From NCBI RefSeq assembly GCF_004362895.1, contig NZ_SNXI01000004.1, positions 124,001 to 188,000 of the forward strand: a stretch of DNA of 64,000 nt, in the 5' to 3' direction. Below the pieces are notes generated by a model. It had not been told where the DNA came from. It saw nothing but the letters and a program-made list of their open reading frames with translations, and made no database searches. Of this stretch, positions 30,207 through 42,070 are shown one piece after another. The translations under genes and the position numbers were made by a program. Numbering within the stretch: position 1 is the stretch's first letter; the number at the start of each line of letters is the position of its first letter. This DNA is from Idiomarina aquatica. Lineage in GTDB: Bacteria; Pseudomonadota; Gammaproteobacteria; Enterobacterales; Alteromonadaceae.

Positions 30207-30212
30207 GAGTAG

Positions 30213-33031
<2,819 letters not shown>

Positions 33032-33072
33032 GATGTAAATTCCTGTGAAGATAAAGATCGCTGTTATTGTAC

Positions 33073-34626
33073 TTATTTTTGTGGTGGCTGACCACGTCTG
33101 TTACTTGCGGCCTTGAGCCAGGGCAAAAGTCCCAGTGCTGCCAGTAGCCAGGTAAAAGAATGACCGAAGCGGGCAAACCAGGTTTGACCGCTGACTTGAG
33201 GCACTTCCGCTGATACCGTGGTGGCGGTAAATTGTGGCGCATCGGCAATGATGTGGCCATGCTCGTCAGTAATAGCAGAAACGCCGTTGTTGGTTGCTCT
33301 TAATAGCGGGCGGCCCAGTTCTTTAGCCCGCATTTGGGCTATTTGCATGTGTTGCCAGGGGCCATGTGAGTCACCAAACCAAGTGTCGTTACTGACAGTT
33401 AATAAATAGTCGGTGTCAGCCTGAGTGTTCAGGCGGACCTGGTTACTAAAAGCAATTTCATAACAGATGGCGGTATTTAATTTATGATCGTTAGCAACCA
33501 AATTAGGTTGCTGTTCGCTGCCACGGGCAAAAGACGACATGGGGAGATTAAACAAGGGGGCCAGTGGCCGCAGTACGTCCTCAAAAGGCACAAACTCGCC
33601 AATAGGTAATAACTGGTGTTTACGGTAACGGTTGTCGTGGCCGTACTGGTAGTCACTATCCAGTTGTTGTTGCTCCTGGCCTAATACGATAACACTGTTG
33701 TAAAACGCGTCATTGTTCGCATCGTAATCGATAATACCGGTGATTAAACCGGCGCCATTGATACTTGCTGCCTGGTCAATATTATAAAGAATATCGTCGG
33801 CATAGGGTTCCAGCGCCGTAATCGCTGATTCAGGCCATATTACAATGTCATGCTGGTATTGCGGCCGCGTTAGGTCCAGATAGCGCAAAATATTGGGCCA
33901 TTGCTGATCGGCCTGCCACTTCAGGGACTGTTGAATATTACCCTGAACCAGCAACACGGATGTCGTTTCCGGCGAGCGCTTCAGTGGCTGTAACATCGGC
34001 GTTAACCAACCTAACACAATGAACACGACCACCAATAATGCGTTTTGCGGGCGCGCCTGCTGTATGCCCGTAACAATCGCCAGTGCGATAAACCAAAGGG
34101 CGACGGTAATACCGGGTTGACCCACTGCCGGCGCTAAACCGCCGAGTAGTGCGTCGGTTTGTGTATAACCCAGTCCCAGCCAGGGAAAGCCGGTAAACAG
34201 CCAACCGCGTAATGTTTCTGCGACCAACCACAGCAGCGGCAGGCTAAACAGCCAGTAACCAGAGCGTAAACAAAGCTTGCGCCACAGTGCAAAGGTTGCG
34301 GCAGGGTAGAGCGCCAGGTAAGCGACTAATAGCGCCAACACAATAACGTTGACGGCGTCAGGCATGCCACCGTATTGATCGATGCTGACATAAATCCAGC
34401 TAAGGCCGGCACCAAACCAGCCAAAACCGAATGCAAAGCCACTATTAAACGCTTGTCTGGGTGTTAATGAGCCGATCAAGTAGACGACTAACGGTAAGAT
34501 CCAAAATGGCAGAATCGCGACAGAATAGGGTGCGTAGGCAAAGCATAACAGCCCGCCCAGCACCAGCAGAATAATTTGCCTAAACCACGCAATCTGTTTA
34601 ATGCGTGTCAGCACGGACGCAATCAC
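33073..34626 (-). CDS. lnt: apolipoprotein N-acyltransferase
   Basis: A 517-aa inner-membrane enzyme adding the third acyl chain to lipoproteins. An N-terminal bundle of membrane helices (about 1-220) is followed by a periplasmic nitrilase domain with catalytic E266 (WPESA), K336 and C388, each one residue after the E. coli position. It overlaps corC by 4 nt. The many lipoproteins nearby (LptE, RlpA, LolB, NlpI) are its likely substrates. Confidence 0.97.
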   Translation of the reverse strand: MIASVLTRIKQIAWFRQIILLVLGGLLCFAYAPYSVAILPFWILPLVVYLIGSLTPRQAFNSGFAFGFGWFGAGLSWIYVSIDQYGGMPDAVNVIVLALLVAYLALYPAATFALWRKLCLRSGYWLFSLPLLWLVAETLRGWLFTGFPWLGLGYTQTDALLGGLAPAVGQPGITVALWFIALAIVTGIQQARPQNALLVVVFIVLGWLTPMLQPLKRSPETTSVLLVQGNIQQSLKWQADQQWPNILRYLDLTRPQYQHDIVIWPESAITALEPYADDILYNIDQAASINGAGLITGIIDYDANNDAFYNSVIVLGQEQQQLDSDYQYGHDNRYRKHQLLPIGEFVPFEDVLRPLAPLFNLPMSSFARGSEQQPNLVANDHKLNTAICYEIAFSNQVRLNTQADTDYLLTVSNDTWFGDSHGPWQHMQIAQMRAKELGRPLLRATNNGVSAITDEHGHIIADAPQFTATTVSAEVPQVSGQTWFARFGHSFTWLLAALGLLPWLKAASNRRGQPPQK

Positions 34627-35507
34627 TCAGCAGCATCCTCGTCCTGTTGGGTGGTTTCTGGAATGCTGACCTGCAATTGTTGAATACGGCGCTTATCGGC
34701 ACTGGTAATACGGAATACAAAACCTTCCAGTGTGATTTCTTCGCCGGCTTGCGGTAAGTGACCAAAACCGTGGGCTACTAAACCGCCGACGGTATCGTTT
34801 TCGTCATCGCTAAAATCACTACCAAAGTAATCGTTAAAGTCTTCGATGGTGGTTAGTGCTTTTATCGAATAACGGCTGGCGCTTAGGCGCTTAATGTTAG
34901 CTTTTTCGTCTTCGTTGTGGTCGGTTTCATCTTCAATCTCGCCGACGATTTCTTCGAGGATGTCTTCGATGGTGACCAGACCCGATACGCCGCCGTATTC
35001 GTCCACCACAATTGCCATGTGATAACGGTTAGAACGAAAATCTTTGAGCAATACGTCGACCCGCTTACTTTCAGGTACGATCACAGCCGGACGCATCACG
35101 TTTGATAACGAGAATTCGTCATCGGTAAAGTTAAAGCCATAACTCAGCAGATCCTTTGCCAACAAAATACCCTCTACATGGTCTTTGTTATCGGTAACAA
35201 CCGGGTAGCGGCTATGTTGTGATTCGATGACGATGGGCAGGAAATCCTCAACACCTTGATTTATGTCGATGGTCACCATTTGTGAGCGGGGGATCATGAT
35301 GTCGCGAACTTTAAGCTCGGCTACGTCTAAGACACCCTCAATCATCTCCTTGGTATCGTTATCGATCAGGTCGCGTTCCTCTGCATCCTGAATTAAATCG
35401 ACAAGTTCTTCTCTGCTTTTCGGCTCCCCGGTGAAGACTTGCAGCAATCGTGCTGCCCAGGACTTCTGTGAAGAGCCGTTGGCTGAGTGGGGGTTGTCGT
35501 CGCTCAT
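34623..35507 (-). CDS. corC: CorC/YbeX family CBS-domain protein
   Basis: A 294-aa cytoplasmic protein with two CBS domains (about 70-190, beginning MIPRSQMVTIDINQ) and a C-terminal CorC/HlyC transporter-associated domain (about 205-285). CorC was linked to Mg/Co efflux in Salmonella; YbeX in E. coli affects ribosome metabolism. It lies between ybeY and lnt, both touching or overlapping it. Confidence 0.94.
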   Translation of the reverse strand: MSDDNPHSANGSSQKSWAARLLQVFTGEPKSREELVDLIQDAEERDLIDNDTKEMIEGVLDVAELKVRDIMIPRSQMVTIDINQGVEDFLPIVIESQHSRYPVVTDNKDHVEGILLAKDLLSYGFNFTDDEFSLSNVMRPAVIVPESKRVDVLLKDFRSNRYHMAIVVDEYGGVSGLVTIEDILEEIVGEIEDETDHNEDEKANIKRLSASRYSIKALTTIEDFNDYFGSDFSDDENDTVGGLVAHGFGHLPQAGEEITLEGFVFRITSADKRRIQQLQVSIPETTQQDEDAAE

Positions 35508-36007
35508 TAAGCGTTGTGCTCCGTGTTAGTTGATACTTGGTATGGATCAGCGATGTTGAGCGCAGCTAAAATCTCGCGTTCCAGCTGTTCCATCTGCTCG
35601 GCTTCATCGTCTTCGATATGGTCATACCCCAGCAAGTGAAGCGTACCGTGTATCACCATATGCGTCCAGTGATCAATCAGGGCTTTATGCTGCTGTTCAG
35701 CTTCTTCTTTTACCACGTCCGCGCAAACCACCAGATCGCCCAATAGGGGGATCGGTAATTCTACCGGTGCAGAAAAAGGAAAGGATAAGACATTGGTCGC
35801 ATAATCGCGGCCACGAAACTCGTTATTAAGCTGTTGACCTTCTGTCTTATCGACTACACGTATCGTCAGCTCGGCATCAGCGAATTTGTGTGGCGTGTCG
35901 GCGGCAGCATGCGTGAGTGCAGCGCCAACCCAGCTCTGTAGTTGTTGGTGGCTGGGTAAACCGATGTCGTTGTCGGTATTGATTTGGTAATCAATCGCGA
36001 TCGGCAT
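35507..36007 (-). CDS. ybeY: endoribonuclease YbeY
   Basis: A 166-aa zinc-dependent enzyme for 16S rRNA 3'-end maturation and ribosome quality control. The zinc motif HGTLHLLGYDH is intact, preceded by RGRDYATNVLSFPF-like sequence. The ATG at 36007 gives the family N-terminus (E. coli 155 aa); the frame is open 24 codons further into ybeZ. It overlaps ybeZ by 17 nt. Confidence 0.95.
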   Translation of the reverse strand: MPIAIDYQINTDNDIGLPSHQQLQSWVGAALTHAAADTPHKFADAELTIRVVDKTEGQQLNNEFRGRDYATNVLSFPFSAPVELPIPLLGDLVVCADVVKEEAEQQHKALIDHWTHMVIHGTLHLLGYDHIEDDEAEQMEQLEREILAALNIADPYQVSTNTEHNA

Positions 36008-36995
36008 GGGACTTCTTACTGTCAAAATCGTCGTAGGCTTCGACAATACGCTGCACCACCGGGTGGCGAACCACATCACCAGCCTGGAAGAAGGTAAAGC
36101 TTATAGCTTCGACTTTGCTTAATACTTCGATGGCATGGCGCAGTCCGGAACGTTGTCCACGCGGTAAATCAATCTGGGTGATATCGCCAGTGATAACCGC
36201 ACGCGAATTAAAGCCAATACGGGTCAGGAACATCTTCATTTGTTCCATGGTGGTATTTTGACTTTCGTCCAGAATAATAAACGCATCATTGAGCGTGCGC
36301 CCGCGCATGTAGGCCAGCGGTGCCACTTCAATAACGTTACGCTCAATCAGCTTTTCGACTTTTTCAAAACCCAGCATTTCGAACAATGCGTCATAGAGCG
36401 GGCGCAAGTAAGGGTCGACTTTTTGTGCCAGATCGCCCGGCAGGAAGCCGAGCTTCTCACCTGCTTCAACAGCCGGGCGCGTAAGCAAAATACGGCGGAC
36501 TTCCTGACGTTCCAGCGCATCAACGGCGCAGGCGACTGCCAGATAGGTTTTACCGGTACCGGCAGGACCAATACCAAAGTTTACATCGTGCGCCAAAATA
36601 GCCCGTACATAGCCGGCCTGGCTATGATTGCGAGGTTTAATTAAACCGCGCTTGGTTTTGATGTGGGTCATTTTTTCGGCTGCAGGGTCAGAGCTATCCT
36701 GCTCCAGTACCTTCGCCTGCTGGATTGCTAAGTGCACCTGCTGTGGTTCAATGGTACCTGCCTGGCCCTTAACGGTGGCGGTTTCGACATATAGGTCGCG
36801 CAGAATATTTTGCACCGCGGCGACCGTGTCTCCGGGCCCGATAAGGCGAAAGTTATGGCCTCGGTGGGTAATTTCGACGCCCAGTCGGCGCTCAATGTGT
36901 TTGAGGTTTTCGTCAAACGGACCGCACAGATCCGAAAGCCGACGCAAATCGGTCGGCTCGATATCAAATTCTAAAGTTTCAGTTTGTGGACTCAA
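35991..36995 (-). CDS. ybeZ: PhoH-like ATPase YbeZ
   Basis: A 334-aa ATPase of the PhoH family, usually encoded with YbeY and thought to act with it. Walker A GPAGTGKT, the Walker B-like FIILDESQNTT and SGLRHAIEVL are present. The start is taken as TTG at 36995, with GAGG 6 nt upstream, giving MSPQTETLEFDIEP; this begins like E. coli YbeZ and leaves 19 nt after the miaB stop. The longer open frame to 37181 would run 167 nt into miaB and encodes unrelated sequence. Confidence 0.93.
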   Translation of the reverse strand: MSPQTETLEFDIEPTDLRRLSDLCGPFDENLKHIERRLGVEITHRGHNFRLIGPGDTVAAVQNILRDLYVETATVKGQAGTIEPQQVHLAIQQAKVLEQDSSDPAAEKMTHIKTKRGLIKPRNHSQAGYVRAILAHDVNFGIGPAGTGKTYLAVACAVDALERQEVRRILLTRPAVEAGEKLGFLPGDLAQKVDPYLRPLYDALFEMLGFEKVEKLIERNVIEVAPLAYMRGRTLNDAFIILDESQNTTMEQMKMFLTRIGFNSRAVITGDITQIDLPRGQRSGLRHAIEVLSKVEAISFTFFQAGDVVRHPVVQRIVEAYDDFDSKKSHADRD

Positions 36996-37014
36996 TCCAA
37001 TCCTCGTTATGTTG

Positions 37015-38448
37015 TTAAACAGGCGTAACCCGGCCAACACCCAGTTCGTCGGGTTCGTTAGCTCGGCCACGCTGTAAAATAGTTTCCGGCGCGGTATCAA
37101 CACGCAGACCCATGTCTGCCTCTTCGCGCAGCAATTCGCCGCGTAGGGAATTAGGCAGCACCTCGGTGATGTTGACATCAACGAACTGACCGATCATATG
37201 GGGCTGACCAACAAAGTTTACAACCCGGTTGTTCTCAGTACGTCCAGACAACTCCATCGGGTTTTTCTTCGACGGGCCGGTAACCAGAATACGTTGCTCG
37301 GTATTCAACATACGACGCGCATGTGCCATCGATTGCTGGTTAAGGCGCTGCTGTAATAATTGCAGGCGTTGCTTTTTGGTTGCCTCGCTGACATCGTCAG
37401 GCAAGTCCGCGGCCGGTGTACCCGGACGCGCGCTGTAGATAAAGCTAAAGCTCATATCAAAATCAATGGCCTGGATTAAATCCATAGTCGCTTCAAAATC
37501 GGCGTCGCTTTCACCCGGGAAGCCAATAATAAAGTCCGACGACATGGCAATGTCAGGACGGGCTTTTTTCAGTGCACGGATTTTTGATTTATATTCCAGC
37601 GCCGTATGGCCGCGTTTCATCATCGTTAATACACGGTCAGAACCACTCTGCACCGGCAGGTGCAAATGGCTGACTAATTCCGGGATAGTTTTATAAGCTT
37701 CAACGATATCGTCGGTAAACTCGACCGGGTGCGAGGTGGTGTAGCGAATACGGTCAATGCCATCAATGGCTGCGACCATATGCAGCAACTCGGCAAACCG
37801 ACACACACTGCCGTCAAAGTTTTCGCCGCGGTAGGCGTTAACATTTTGACCCAGTAAGTTGACTTCGCGCACGCCTTGCTCGGCTAATTGTGCGATTTCA
37901 TAAATGACGTCGTCGACCGGACGGCTGACTTCTTCGCCACGGGTATAAGGCACAACACAGAACGAGCAGTATTTTGAGCAGCCTTCCATAATTGAAACGA
38001 AGGCGCTGGCACCATCTGCTTTGGGCTCGGGTAAGCGGTCAAATTTTTCGATTTCCGGGAACGAGATATCGATCATGGGCTGATGACTATCACCCACCTG
38101 TTTAATCATTTCCGGCAAACGATGCAGCGTTTGCGGGCCAAACACCACGTCGACAAAAGGAGCACGGGCGCGAATGGCATCGCCTTCCTGTGACGCAACA
38201 CAGCCACCCACACCGATCAGCAGATCCGGATTATCTTTTTTCAGGTTCTTCCAACGCCCCAGCTGATGAAAGACCTTTTCCTGTGCCTTTTCACGAATGG
38301 AGCAGGTATTTAACAGGATGAGGTCAGCGTTCTCGGCTTCCTCGGTAAGTTCGTAGCCGTGAGTTGCGTTAAGCAGATCCGCCATTTTAGCTGAATCATA
38401 CTCGTTCATTTGGCAACCCCAGGTTTTTACATACAGTTTCTTACTCAT
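37015..38448 (-). CDS. miaB: tRNA-2-methylthio-N6-dimethylallyladenosine synthase
   Basis: A 477-aa radical SAM methylthiotransferase acting on i6A37 of tRNAs reading UNN codons. The N-terminal cluster cysteines are C12, C49 and C83; the radical SAM CxxxCxxC is C157, C161, C164; a TRAM domain ends the protein (about 380-445). It heads the miaB-ybeZ-ybeY-corC-lnt operon. Confidence 0.98.
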   Translation of the reverse strand: MSKKLYVKTWGCQMNEYDSAKMADLLNATHGYELTEEAENADLILLNTCSIREKAQEKVFHQLGRWKNLKKDNPDLLIGVGGCVASQEGDAIRARAPFVDVVFGPQTLHRLPEMIKQVGDSHQPMIDISFPEIEKFDRLPEPKADGASAFVSIMEGCSKYCSFCVVPYTRGEEVSRPVDDVIYEIAQLAEQGVREVNLLGQNVNAYRGENFDGSVCRFAELLHMVAAIDGIDRIRYTTSHPVEFTDDIVEAYKTIPELVSHLHLPVQSGSDRVLTMMKRGHTALEYKSKIRALKKARPDIAMSSDFIIGFPGESDADFEATMDLIQAIDFDMSFSFIYSARPGTPAADLPDDVSEATKKQRLQLLQQRLNQQSMAHARRMLNTEQRILVTGPSKKNPMELSGRTENNRVVNFVGQPHMIGQFVDVNITEVLPNSLRGELLREEADMGLRVDTAPETILQRGRANEPDELGVGRVTPV

Positions 38449-38494
38449 GGTCTCTCAATGCTTGCTGCGAACGTTTGTACTAAAAAGGGCGCGT

Positions 38495-38524
38495 ATTTTA
38501 CCGCGCTTAAGGGGGTAAAGCCAA
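38495..38524 (-). promoter_or_regulatory. possible miaB promoter
   Basis: On the minus strand, TTGGCT (38519-38524) and TAAAAT (38495-38500) are 18 nt apart, about 45 nt before miaB. The -10 falls in the loop of a GCGCG/CGCGC palindrome. Confidence 0.45.
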
Positions 38525-38534
38525 CAGCTTATGG

Positions 38535-39410
38535 TTAATTTTTACGCCGGCTGCGAATGGCAAAATAGCCGGCCGTCATAATGATTAATGTTCCCCACAA
38601 CATATGCCAGTAAACCGCTTCGTCAAAGAACCAATAGCCTAAAATAGCGGCGAATATCACGGAACTATAGGTAAAAACACCAATTTTTGCCGCGGGTGCA
38701 ATAGAAAAAGCCTTAGTCATGGCCAGCTGACCATAGACCGCCAGGCTGCCCATTAGCGCTAACCCCCACCAATTATCAGCCGGAATCGGTTGCCACAACC
38801 AAATAAGGGGAATCGCCGATGCCACGGTGGCAAAGCCGGAAAAATAAAACACAATTTTACTGGTTGATTCGGTGCTGGACATGCGTTTGATGACGGTTTT
38901 TGTGAACGCAGCCAGGGCGGCAGCAATAAATGCGACACCCACCACTGGCGAAATATCGCTACCCAGTGGATCAAGGAAAATAAACACGCCGACGAAACCC
39001 AGCGCAATCGCCAGCCAGGTTTGTCGGGCCACGTATTCGTTTAACCACAACCAACCAATGACAGGAATTAAAAACGGCGACAACAGCAGCACCAGCGTGG
39101 CTTGCGCCAACGGGATAGTGGCAATGGCGTAAAAAAACAAATACATCGCGCTGATACCGGCTACACCACGGATCAGATGTAGTTTAAGCCGCCGGGTTTT
39201 GAGGGCGCCGGCACCTCTGCGCCAAAGCCAGGGAGCAAGTACCAGAAAAGCTAGCACATTGCGGAAAAACACCAGTTGTTCAAAGTTCTGGCTTGCCGAA
39301 AGGTGTTTAACCAGCGCACTAACGCCGGCAAAACTGGCTTCTGCCGATAGCAGTAATAGTGATGCCCAAACGACGGCATGAGGAGATGTATCACTTAATC
39401 GGTTGCCCAT
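38535..39410 (-). CDS. DMT (EamA) superfamily transporter
   Basis: A 291-aa inner-membrane protein with about ten helices in two EamA repeats (for example LIRGVAGISAMYLFFYAIATI in the first half and KIGVFTYSSVIFAAILGYWFF in the second). Such proteins export or import small metabolites; the substrate cannot be read from sequence. The ATG at 39410 (MGNRLSDTSPH) is preferred; the frame is open 30 codons upstream with no membrane-protein character. It is divergent from ubiF and tail-on to the miaB promoter region. Confidence 0.88.
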   Translation of the reverse strand: MGNRLSDTSPHAVVWASLLLLSAEASFAGVSALVKHLSASQNFEQLVFFRNVLAFLVLAPWLWRRGAGALKTRRLKLHLIRGVAGISAMYLFFYAIATIPLAQATLVLLLSPFLIPVIGWLWLNEYVARQTWLAIALGFVGVFIFLDPLGSDISPVVGVAFIAAALAAFTKTVIKRMSSTESTSKIVFYFSGFATVASAIPLIWLWQPIPADNWWGLALMGSLAVYGQLAMTKAFSIAPAAKIGVFTYSSVIFAAILGYWFFDEAVYWHMLWGTLIIMTAGYFAIRSRRKN

Positions 39411-39520
39411 TACTCGCTCTAACGCTGGTATGATATGACTATGATAACGGAAATTGCATGTAAATTGTGGTATTTGTAACGCGATAGCAGGCAAGAGCAT
39501 GGCAAGTTATGGAGTCGGAC

Positions 39521-40630
39521 ATGAAGCAGTATGTGATTAACGGTGGTGGCATGGTTGGTGCGGCGGCGGCATTGGCGCTGGCAGAGCAGGGTCATCAGGT
39601 AACCCTGGTTGATCTGCAACCCCCGGGTGCTGCACGGCCCGCCTGGGATTTACGCATCTCCTCGGTTAATCAGCATCACTGGTTGTGGTTAAACAGCCTG
39701 GGTCTTGAGCAAACCATAGATACTCAAAAAGTGATGCCTTATACGGATTTGTCGGTTACCACCCAGTCCGGCGATACGCTACGCTTTGGTGCTACTGACG
39801 TTAACCTGCCGCAACTGGGCGTTATGGTCGAGAACAATACGCTGCAGCGGGCACTGTGGGAATTACTATCCGAACATCCGCGAGTTAGCCTAAAAGTCCC
39901 CGAACGTATTACAGAATTCGATCTTGCTCAGCAACGGTTGGTTTTAGCAAGTGGCGAAGCCTGTGATTATGATGTTTTGATTGGCGCCGACGGTGCCAAC
40001 TCGCAGGTTGCTCAGGCGATTAATATCAGTTATCGCGGTTGGGATTACGGCCAACGCTGTTTGCTGGCAAATGTACGATTGTCGCAGCCGCAGGCGGCTG
40101 CAACCTGGGAAGTGTTCAGGCCGCAGGGACCGTTTGCGTTATTACCATTAACCGACCAACAAGCCTGTTTAATTGATTATCGCAGCAGCGGCGAGATTAA
40201 CTGCATCAGCCGCGATGAAAACACCCTGGTTAAAGCCTTGCATCACACCTTTGCTGATCGTATTGGTGCGTTTGAGCTGTTGTCTCATGCGAGCTTTCCG
40301 TTGCAGCGCAAACACGCGCTTAATTATAGCGACGGTCAGTCGGTCGTATTGATGGGGGATGCGGCACATACCATTCACCCGTTAGCGGGGCAGGGCGTGA
40401 ACCTGGGCTTTGCCGATATTCGCAGTTGGCTTAACTGCAATAGCGATATAGCGGCTTATGAACAGGCGCGCAAAACTGAGAATCAGCGCATGATGCGGGC
40501 AATGGATATGATTAACTGGGGCTTTCGATCACAGAACCCATTGCTAAAACTGGGTTTGCGGGCGGCTTTTAAAGGCTTTGAGGTACTGGGACTAAAGCAA
40601 CAGGTTATAGCGCGGGCGATGCAGACATAA
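39521..40630 (+). CDS. ubiF: ubiquinone biosynthesis FAD hydroxylase, UbiF-type
   Basis: A 369-aa flavoprotein monooxygenase of the UbiH/UbiF/VisC family. The FAD-binding GGGMVGAAAA near the N-terminus, the GADGANS motif and LMGDAAHTIHPLAGQGVNLGFAD are all present. UbiF is favoured over UbiH by position: next to the miaB operon and a Met-Leu-Gln-Gln tRNA cluster, as in E. coli, where UbiF adds the C6 hydroxyl in ubiquinone synthesis. The ATG at 39521 has GGAG 6 nt upstream; an ATG four codons earlier overlaps that site. Confidence 0.88.
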   Translation: MKQYVINGGGMVGAAAALALAEQGHQVTLVDLQPPGAARPAWDLRISSVNQHHWLWLNSLGLEQTIDTQKVMPYTDLSVTTQSGDTLRFGATDVNLPQLGVMVENNTLQRALWELLSEHPRVSLKVPERITEFDLAQQRLVLASGEACDYDVLIGADGANSQVAQAINISYRGWDYGQRCLLANVRLSQPQAAATWEVFRPQGPFALLPLTDQQACLIDYRSSGEINCISRDENTLVKALHHTFADRIGAFELLSHASFPLQRKHALNYSDGQSVVLMGDAAHTIHPLAGQGVNLGFADIRSWLNCNSDIAAYEQARKTENQRMMRAMDMINWGFRSQNPLLKLGLRAAFKGFEVLGLKQQVIARAMQT

Positions 40631-40641
40631 ATTGCAGGCAT

Positions 40642-40670
40642 AAAAAAACCACCATTAAGGTGGTTAATTT
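40642..40670. terminator. bidirectional terminator between ubiF and tRNA operon
   Basis: AACCACC-ATTAA-GGTGGTT has seven A residues on its left, giving a U tract for the minus-strand tRNA transcript, and TTAATTT on its right for the plus-strand ubiF transcript. Confidence 0.85.
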
Positions 40671-40714
40671 AATCTGCGTGGGCACCATGATTTAATCATC
40701 AAGCATTTAATCAA

Positions 40715-40801
40715 TGGTGCGGAGGGAGGGACTTGAACCCTCACGTCCTTTCGGACACTAGCACCTGAAGCTAGCGCGTCTACCAATTCCGCCACCACCG
40801 C
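40715..40801 (-). tRNA. tRNA-Leu (anticodon CAG)
   Basis: An 87-nt class II tRNA with encoded CCA. The anticodon loop is TTCAGGT in a CTAGC/GCTAG stem. Acceptor GCGGTGG with CCTCCGC leaves a T-T mismatch at position 5-68. The E. coli tRNA-Leu(CAG), as I recall it, also has a mismatch there (A-C), so this is not a sign of decay. It is the last gene of the five-tRNA transcript. Confidence 0.94.
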
Positions 40802-40815
40802 AGACTGGGAAAGTG

Positions 40816-40890
40816 TGGCTGGGGCACCAGGGATCGAACCTGGGAATCGCGGGATCAAAACCCGCTGCCTTACCGCTTGGCTATGCCCCA
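40816..40890 (-). tRNA. tRNA-Gln (anticodon TTG), copy 2
   Basis: A 75-nt tRNA with the typical TGGGGCA ... TGCCCCA acceptor, G73 and encoded CCA, anticodon loop TTTTGAT. It is identical over its length to the copy at 40934-41008. Confidence 0.96.
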
Positions 40891-40933
40891 TCCAACTTTG
40901 GACCGACTCACCACTGTAACAGCGAACAACTGA

Positions 40934-41008
40934 TGGCTGGGGCACCAGGGATCGAACCTGGGAATCGCGGGATCAAAACCCGCTGCCTTACCGCTTGGCT
41001 ATGCCCCA
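40934..41008 (-). tRNA. tRNA-Gln (anticodon TTG), copy 1
   Basis: A 75-nt tRNA, identical to the next copy; the pair forms a direct repeat separated by 43 nt of unrelated spacer. E. coli has the same Gln doublet (glnU-glnW) after metT-leuW. Confidence 0.96.
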
Positions 41009-41030
41009 ATTGTCAGTTGAAAAGAGAGAT

Positions 41031-41115
41031 TGGTGCGGACGGAGAGACTTGAACTCTCACGCCGTGAGGCACTGGAACCTAAATCCAGCGTGTCTACCAA
41101 TTCCACCACGTCCGC
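41031..41115 (-). tRNA. tRNA-Leu (anticodon TAG)
   Basis: An 85-nt class II tRNA with encoded CCA. Acceptor GCGGACG/CGTCCGC is fully paired and the CTGGA/TCCAG stem holds loop TTTAGGT. It corresponds in position to E. coli leuW. Confidence 0.96.
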
Positions 41116-41134
41116 ACAACAAGGAGGCTAAGTT

Positions 41135-41211
41135 TGGTGGCTACGGCGAGATTCGAACTTGCGACCCCAGCATTATGAGTGCTGTGCTCTAACCAGCTGA
41201 GCTACGTAGCC
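41135..41211 (-). tRNA. elongator tRNA-Met (CAT)
   Basis: A 77-nt tRNA with encoded CCA. Acceptor GGCTACG/CGTAGCC is fully paired, unlike the initiator, and the anticodon loop is CTCATAA. It is the first gene of the transcript and corresponds to E. coli metT. Confidence 0.96.
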
Positions 41212-41256
41212 ACTACCTAACTTTTTATTGCGCATCTCTCTGTGAGTGCGGCGCGT

Positions 41257-41285
41257 ATTATGCAAATCGCTTCGCTAACCGTCAA
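41257..41285 (-). promoter_or_regulatory. strong tRNA operon promoter
   Basis: On the minus strand, TTGACG (41280-41285) and CATAAT (41257-41262) are exactly 17 nt apart, followed by a GC-rich discriminator (ACGCGCCGC). That discriminator is typical of stably expressed RNA promoters under stringent control. The tRNA-Met 5' end is about 45 nt downstream. The rest of 41212-41379 shows nothing else recognisable. Confidence 0.85.
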
Positions 41286-41379
41286 CCTCTTTTTGAGAAA
41301 AAAACACGCTTTTGAGCTTAACTGGTTAAAAAACGGCAAAAACGCTGAATAATCACACGCTTTTGCTCGGCACCGAGGC

Positions 41380-42042
41380 TTACCAGGGTAATTCTTCACC
41401 ATTGCTGTGGTAAAAATGTCCGGTTTTTTCCAGCGTCAATTCGGCAATACGTTTAATTAAACGTCCAGCTGCCTCTTCGGCAGTGATATCGCCTCGATTT
41501 CCAACCATGTCGGTTTGTACGTAGCCCGGATGCAACAATACCACCGCAATGCCCTGGTCTTTTAAGTCCAGCGCCAGTGACTTACCGGCAGCGTTGAGTG
41601 CGGCTTTAGACATACGGTAGCCATAACGACTGCCGGAGCCATTATCAGCAATTGACCCCATGCGGCTGGTAATCAAGCCGACTTTACTGCCGTCGGATAA
41701 ATTATCCAGCAATGCATCAGTCACCCGTAGTGGCGCGATGGCGTTGACTTCGTACTGCGCGCGCAGACTGCCGCCATCAATATCGCCAAGCTGATCATTG
41801 TTAAGCAGTCCGGCATTGTTAATCAGGATATTAATTGGCTTGCTGCCTATGGATTCTTTCATGCGCAGCAGGTCTGACTCCTTGGTCACGTCAATGCCTT
41901 CAATAATATCAACGTCCAGTGCGGTGAGTTGTTTGGAATTATTGCGACAGACCGCGGTGACTTTATAGCCGGCTTTGCTGTATTGCTTCGCAAATTGAAA
42001 GCCGATACCGCGATTAGCCCCTGTAATAACGACGTGTTTCAT
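41380..42042 (-). CDS. short-chain dehydrogenase/reductase
   Basis: A 220-aa classical SDR with cofactor loop TGANRGIG at 7-14, NNAG at 75-78, and active site Y142-x-x-x-K146 with an upstream Ser near 125-130. It resembles carbonyl-reductase or C-factor-like SDRs; the substrate is unknown. The ATG at 42042 has GAGG 7 nt upstream; the frame is open 15 codons further without a site. It lies 28 nt after fumC on the same strand. Confidence 0.88.
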   Translation of the reverse strand: MKHVVITGANRGIGFQFAKQYSKAGYKVTAVCRNNSKQLTALDVDIIEGIDVTKESDLLRMKESIGSKPINILINNAGLLNNDQLGDIDGGSLRAQYEVNAIAPLRVTDALLDNLSDGSKVGLITSRMGSIADNGSGSRYGYRMSKAALNAAGKSLALDLKDQGIAVVLLHPGYVQTDMVGNRGDITAEEAAGRLIKRIAELTLEKTGHFYHSNGEELPW

Positions 42043-42070
42043 TTTATACCTCAGTTTGCTGCGGTGGCGG

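Noticed and set aside
36996-37181. N-terminal extension of YbeZ by 62 residues
   Set aside because: The extension lies inside miaB, is Cys/Arg-rich and unlike YbeZ, and a TTG start with a good binding site gives the family N-terminus.
40816-41008. Tandem identical tRNA-Gln copies as an integration attachment site
   Set aside because: The two 75-nt copies are complete, separated by only 43 nt with no cargo, and the same doublet exists in E. coli; simple gene duplication explains them.
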